A stretch of DNA of 6,098 bases, taken from assembly GCA_017880705.1 (NCBI GenBank), contig JADGRS010000213.1, forward strand, positions 1 to 6,098, given 5' to 3'. The first letter of the stretch is position 1, and each line of letters starts with the position of its first letter. The notes below the pieces were generated by a model. The model did not search any database. It was not told where the DNA came from and worked only from the letters and a program-made list of their open reading frames with translations. Of the stretch, positions 5,919 through 6,098 are shown in pieces. The position numbers and the translations under genes are program-made. This DNA comes from Burkholderiales bacterium. Lineage in GTDB: Bacteria; Pseudomonadota; Gammaproteobacteria; Burkholderiales; Usitatibacteraceae.

Positions 5919-6098
5919 GTGACCATGGCCTTGCCGCAGGAACAATCGCTCGACCCCAACATGCCGGATGCGGAGCTCGCGAAATGCGTCTCCGGCGGCA
6001 GCGAGCCGGCGTTCTGCATCCTGATGCGCCGCTACAACCAGGCGCTCTTCCGCACGGCGCGCGGCATCCTGCGCGACGACGTCGAAGCCGAGGACGCG
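5919..6098 (+). CDS. ECF (RpoE-like) RNA polymerase sigma factor, 3' end beyond the window
   Basis: About 60 codons are visible, open to the last base. After a short variable N-terminus, residues such as DAELAKCVSGGSEPAF, LMRRYNQALFRTARGIL and RDDVEAEDA match sigma region 2.1-2.2 of RpoE-type extracytoplasmic-function sigma factors, the core-RNA-polymerase-binding part. It does not look like the FecI iron-siderophore subgroup. Two starts are possible: GTG at 5919, 6 nt after GAGGA (ideal spacing), or ATG at 5925, 12 nt after it (long). I use GTG on ribosome-site grounds, but ATG is a real alternative and changes only two residues. The gene is divergent from the iron operon with about 170 bp between them; an anti-sigma factor would be expected just downstream, outside the window. 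Confidence 0.85.
   Translation, partial: MTMALPQEQSLDPNMPDAELAKCVSGGSEPAFCILMRRYNQALFRTARGILRDDVEAEDA

Overview
The window is GC-rich, densely packed bacterial DNA, most likely from a Gram-negative proteobacterium. The evidence is a predicted outer-membrane beta-barrel with a C-terminal Phe, Sec signal peptides, a YihY/BrkB-type inner-membrane protein, an FTR1/cupredoxin iron cluster and an RpoE-like ECF sigma factor. A betaproteobacterial origin fits the right two thirds best, but this is judged from family resemblance only and no database search was possible.

Left part (1-2269): the 3' portion of a YfbK-type von Willebrand factor A protein, cut by the window edge, is followed on the same strand by a small unrecognised protein whose start is unclear. 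The gene after it, on the minus strand, is an N-terminal Rieske [2Fe-2S] domain of a phthalate-dioxygenase-like oxygenase. It loses family similarity abruptly near position 2300 and stops, so the catalytic domain is missing. This point is either a real rearrangement scar or a join between two different DNAs.

Middle (2804-3834): a YihY/BrkB membrane protein is read divergently from the Rieske stub. It converges on the next minus-strand gene. The roughly 100 bp between those two stop codons is almost wholly occupied by three copies of one 25-bp sequence, two direct and one inverted, which form a long perfect hairpin.

Right part (3835-5823): a compact minus-strand operon, transcribed right to left, encodes a periplasmic cupredoxin-fold protein, an FTR1 ferric permease and an outer-membrane beta-barrel protein, with gaps of 4 and 13 bp. 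Upstream is a good sigma-70-like promoter (TTGCCA-17-TATCAT), and a Fur-box-like palindrome covers its -10 and spacer. The simplest reading is an iron-repressed ferric/ferrous uptake module with components in all three envelope layers. The cupredoxin lacks Cys and has no Met beyond its start, so it cannot form a standard type-1 copper site.

Right edge (5919-6098): the first ~60 codons of an RpoE-type ECF sigma factor, divergent from the iron operon and truncated by the window end.

No rRNA, tRNA, CRISPR array, transposase gene or riboswitch could be supported. The most unusual items are the repeat-built hairpin, the decapitated Rieske oxygenase, and the copper-ligand-free cupredoxin with an uncharacterised beta-barrel partner in the FTR1 operon.
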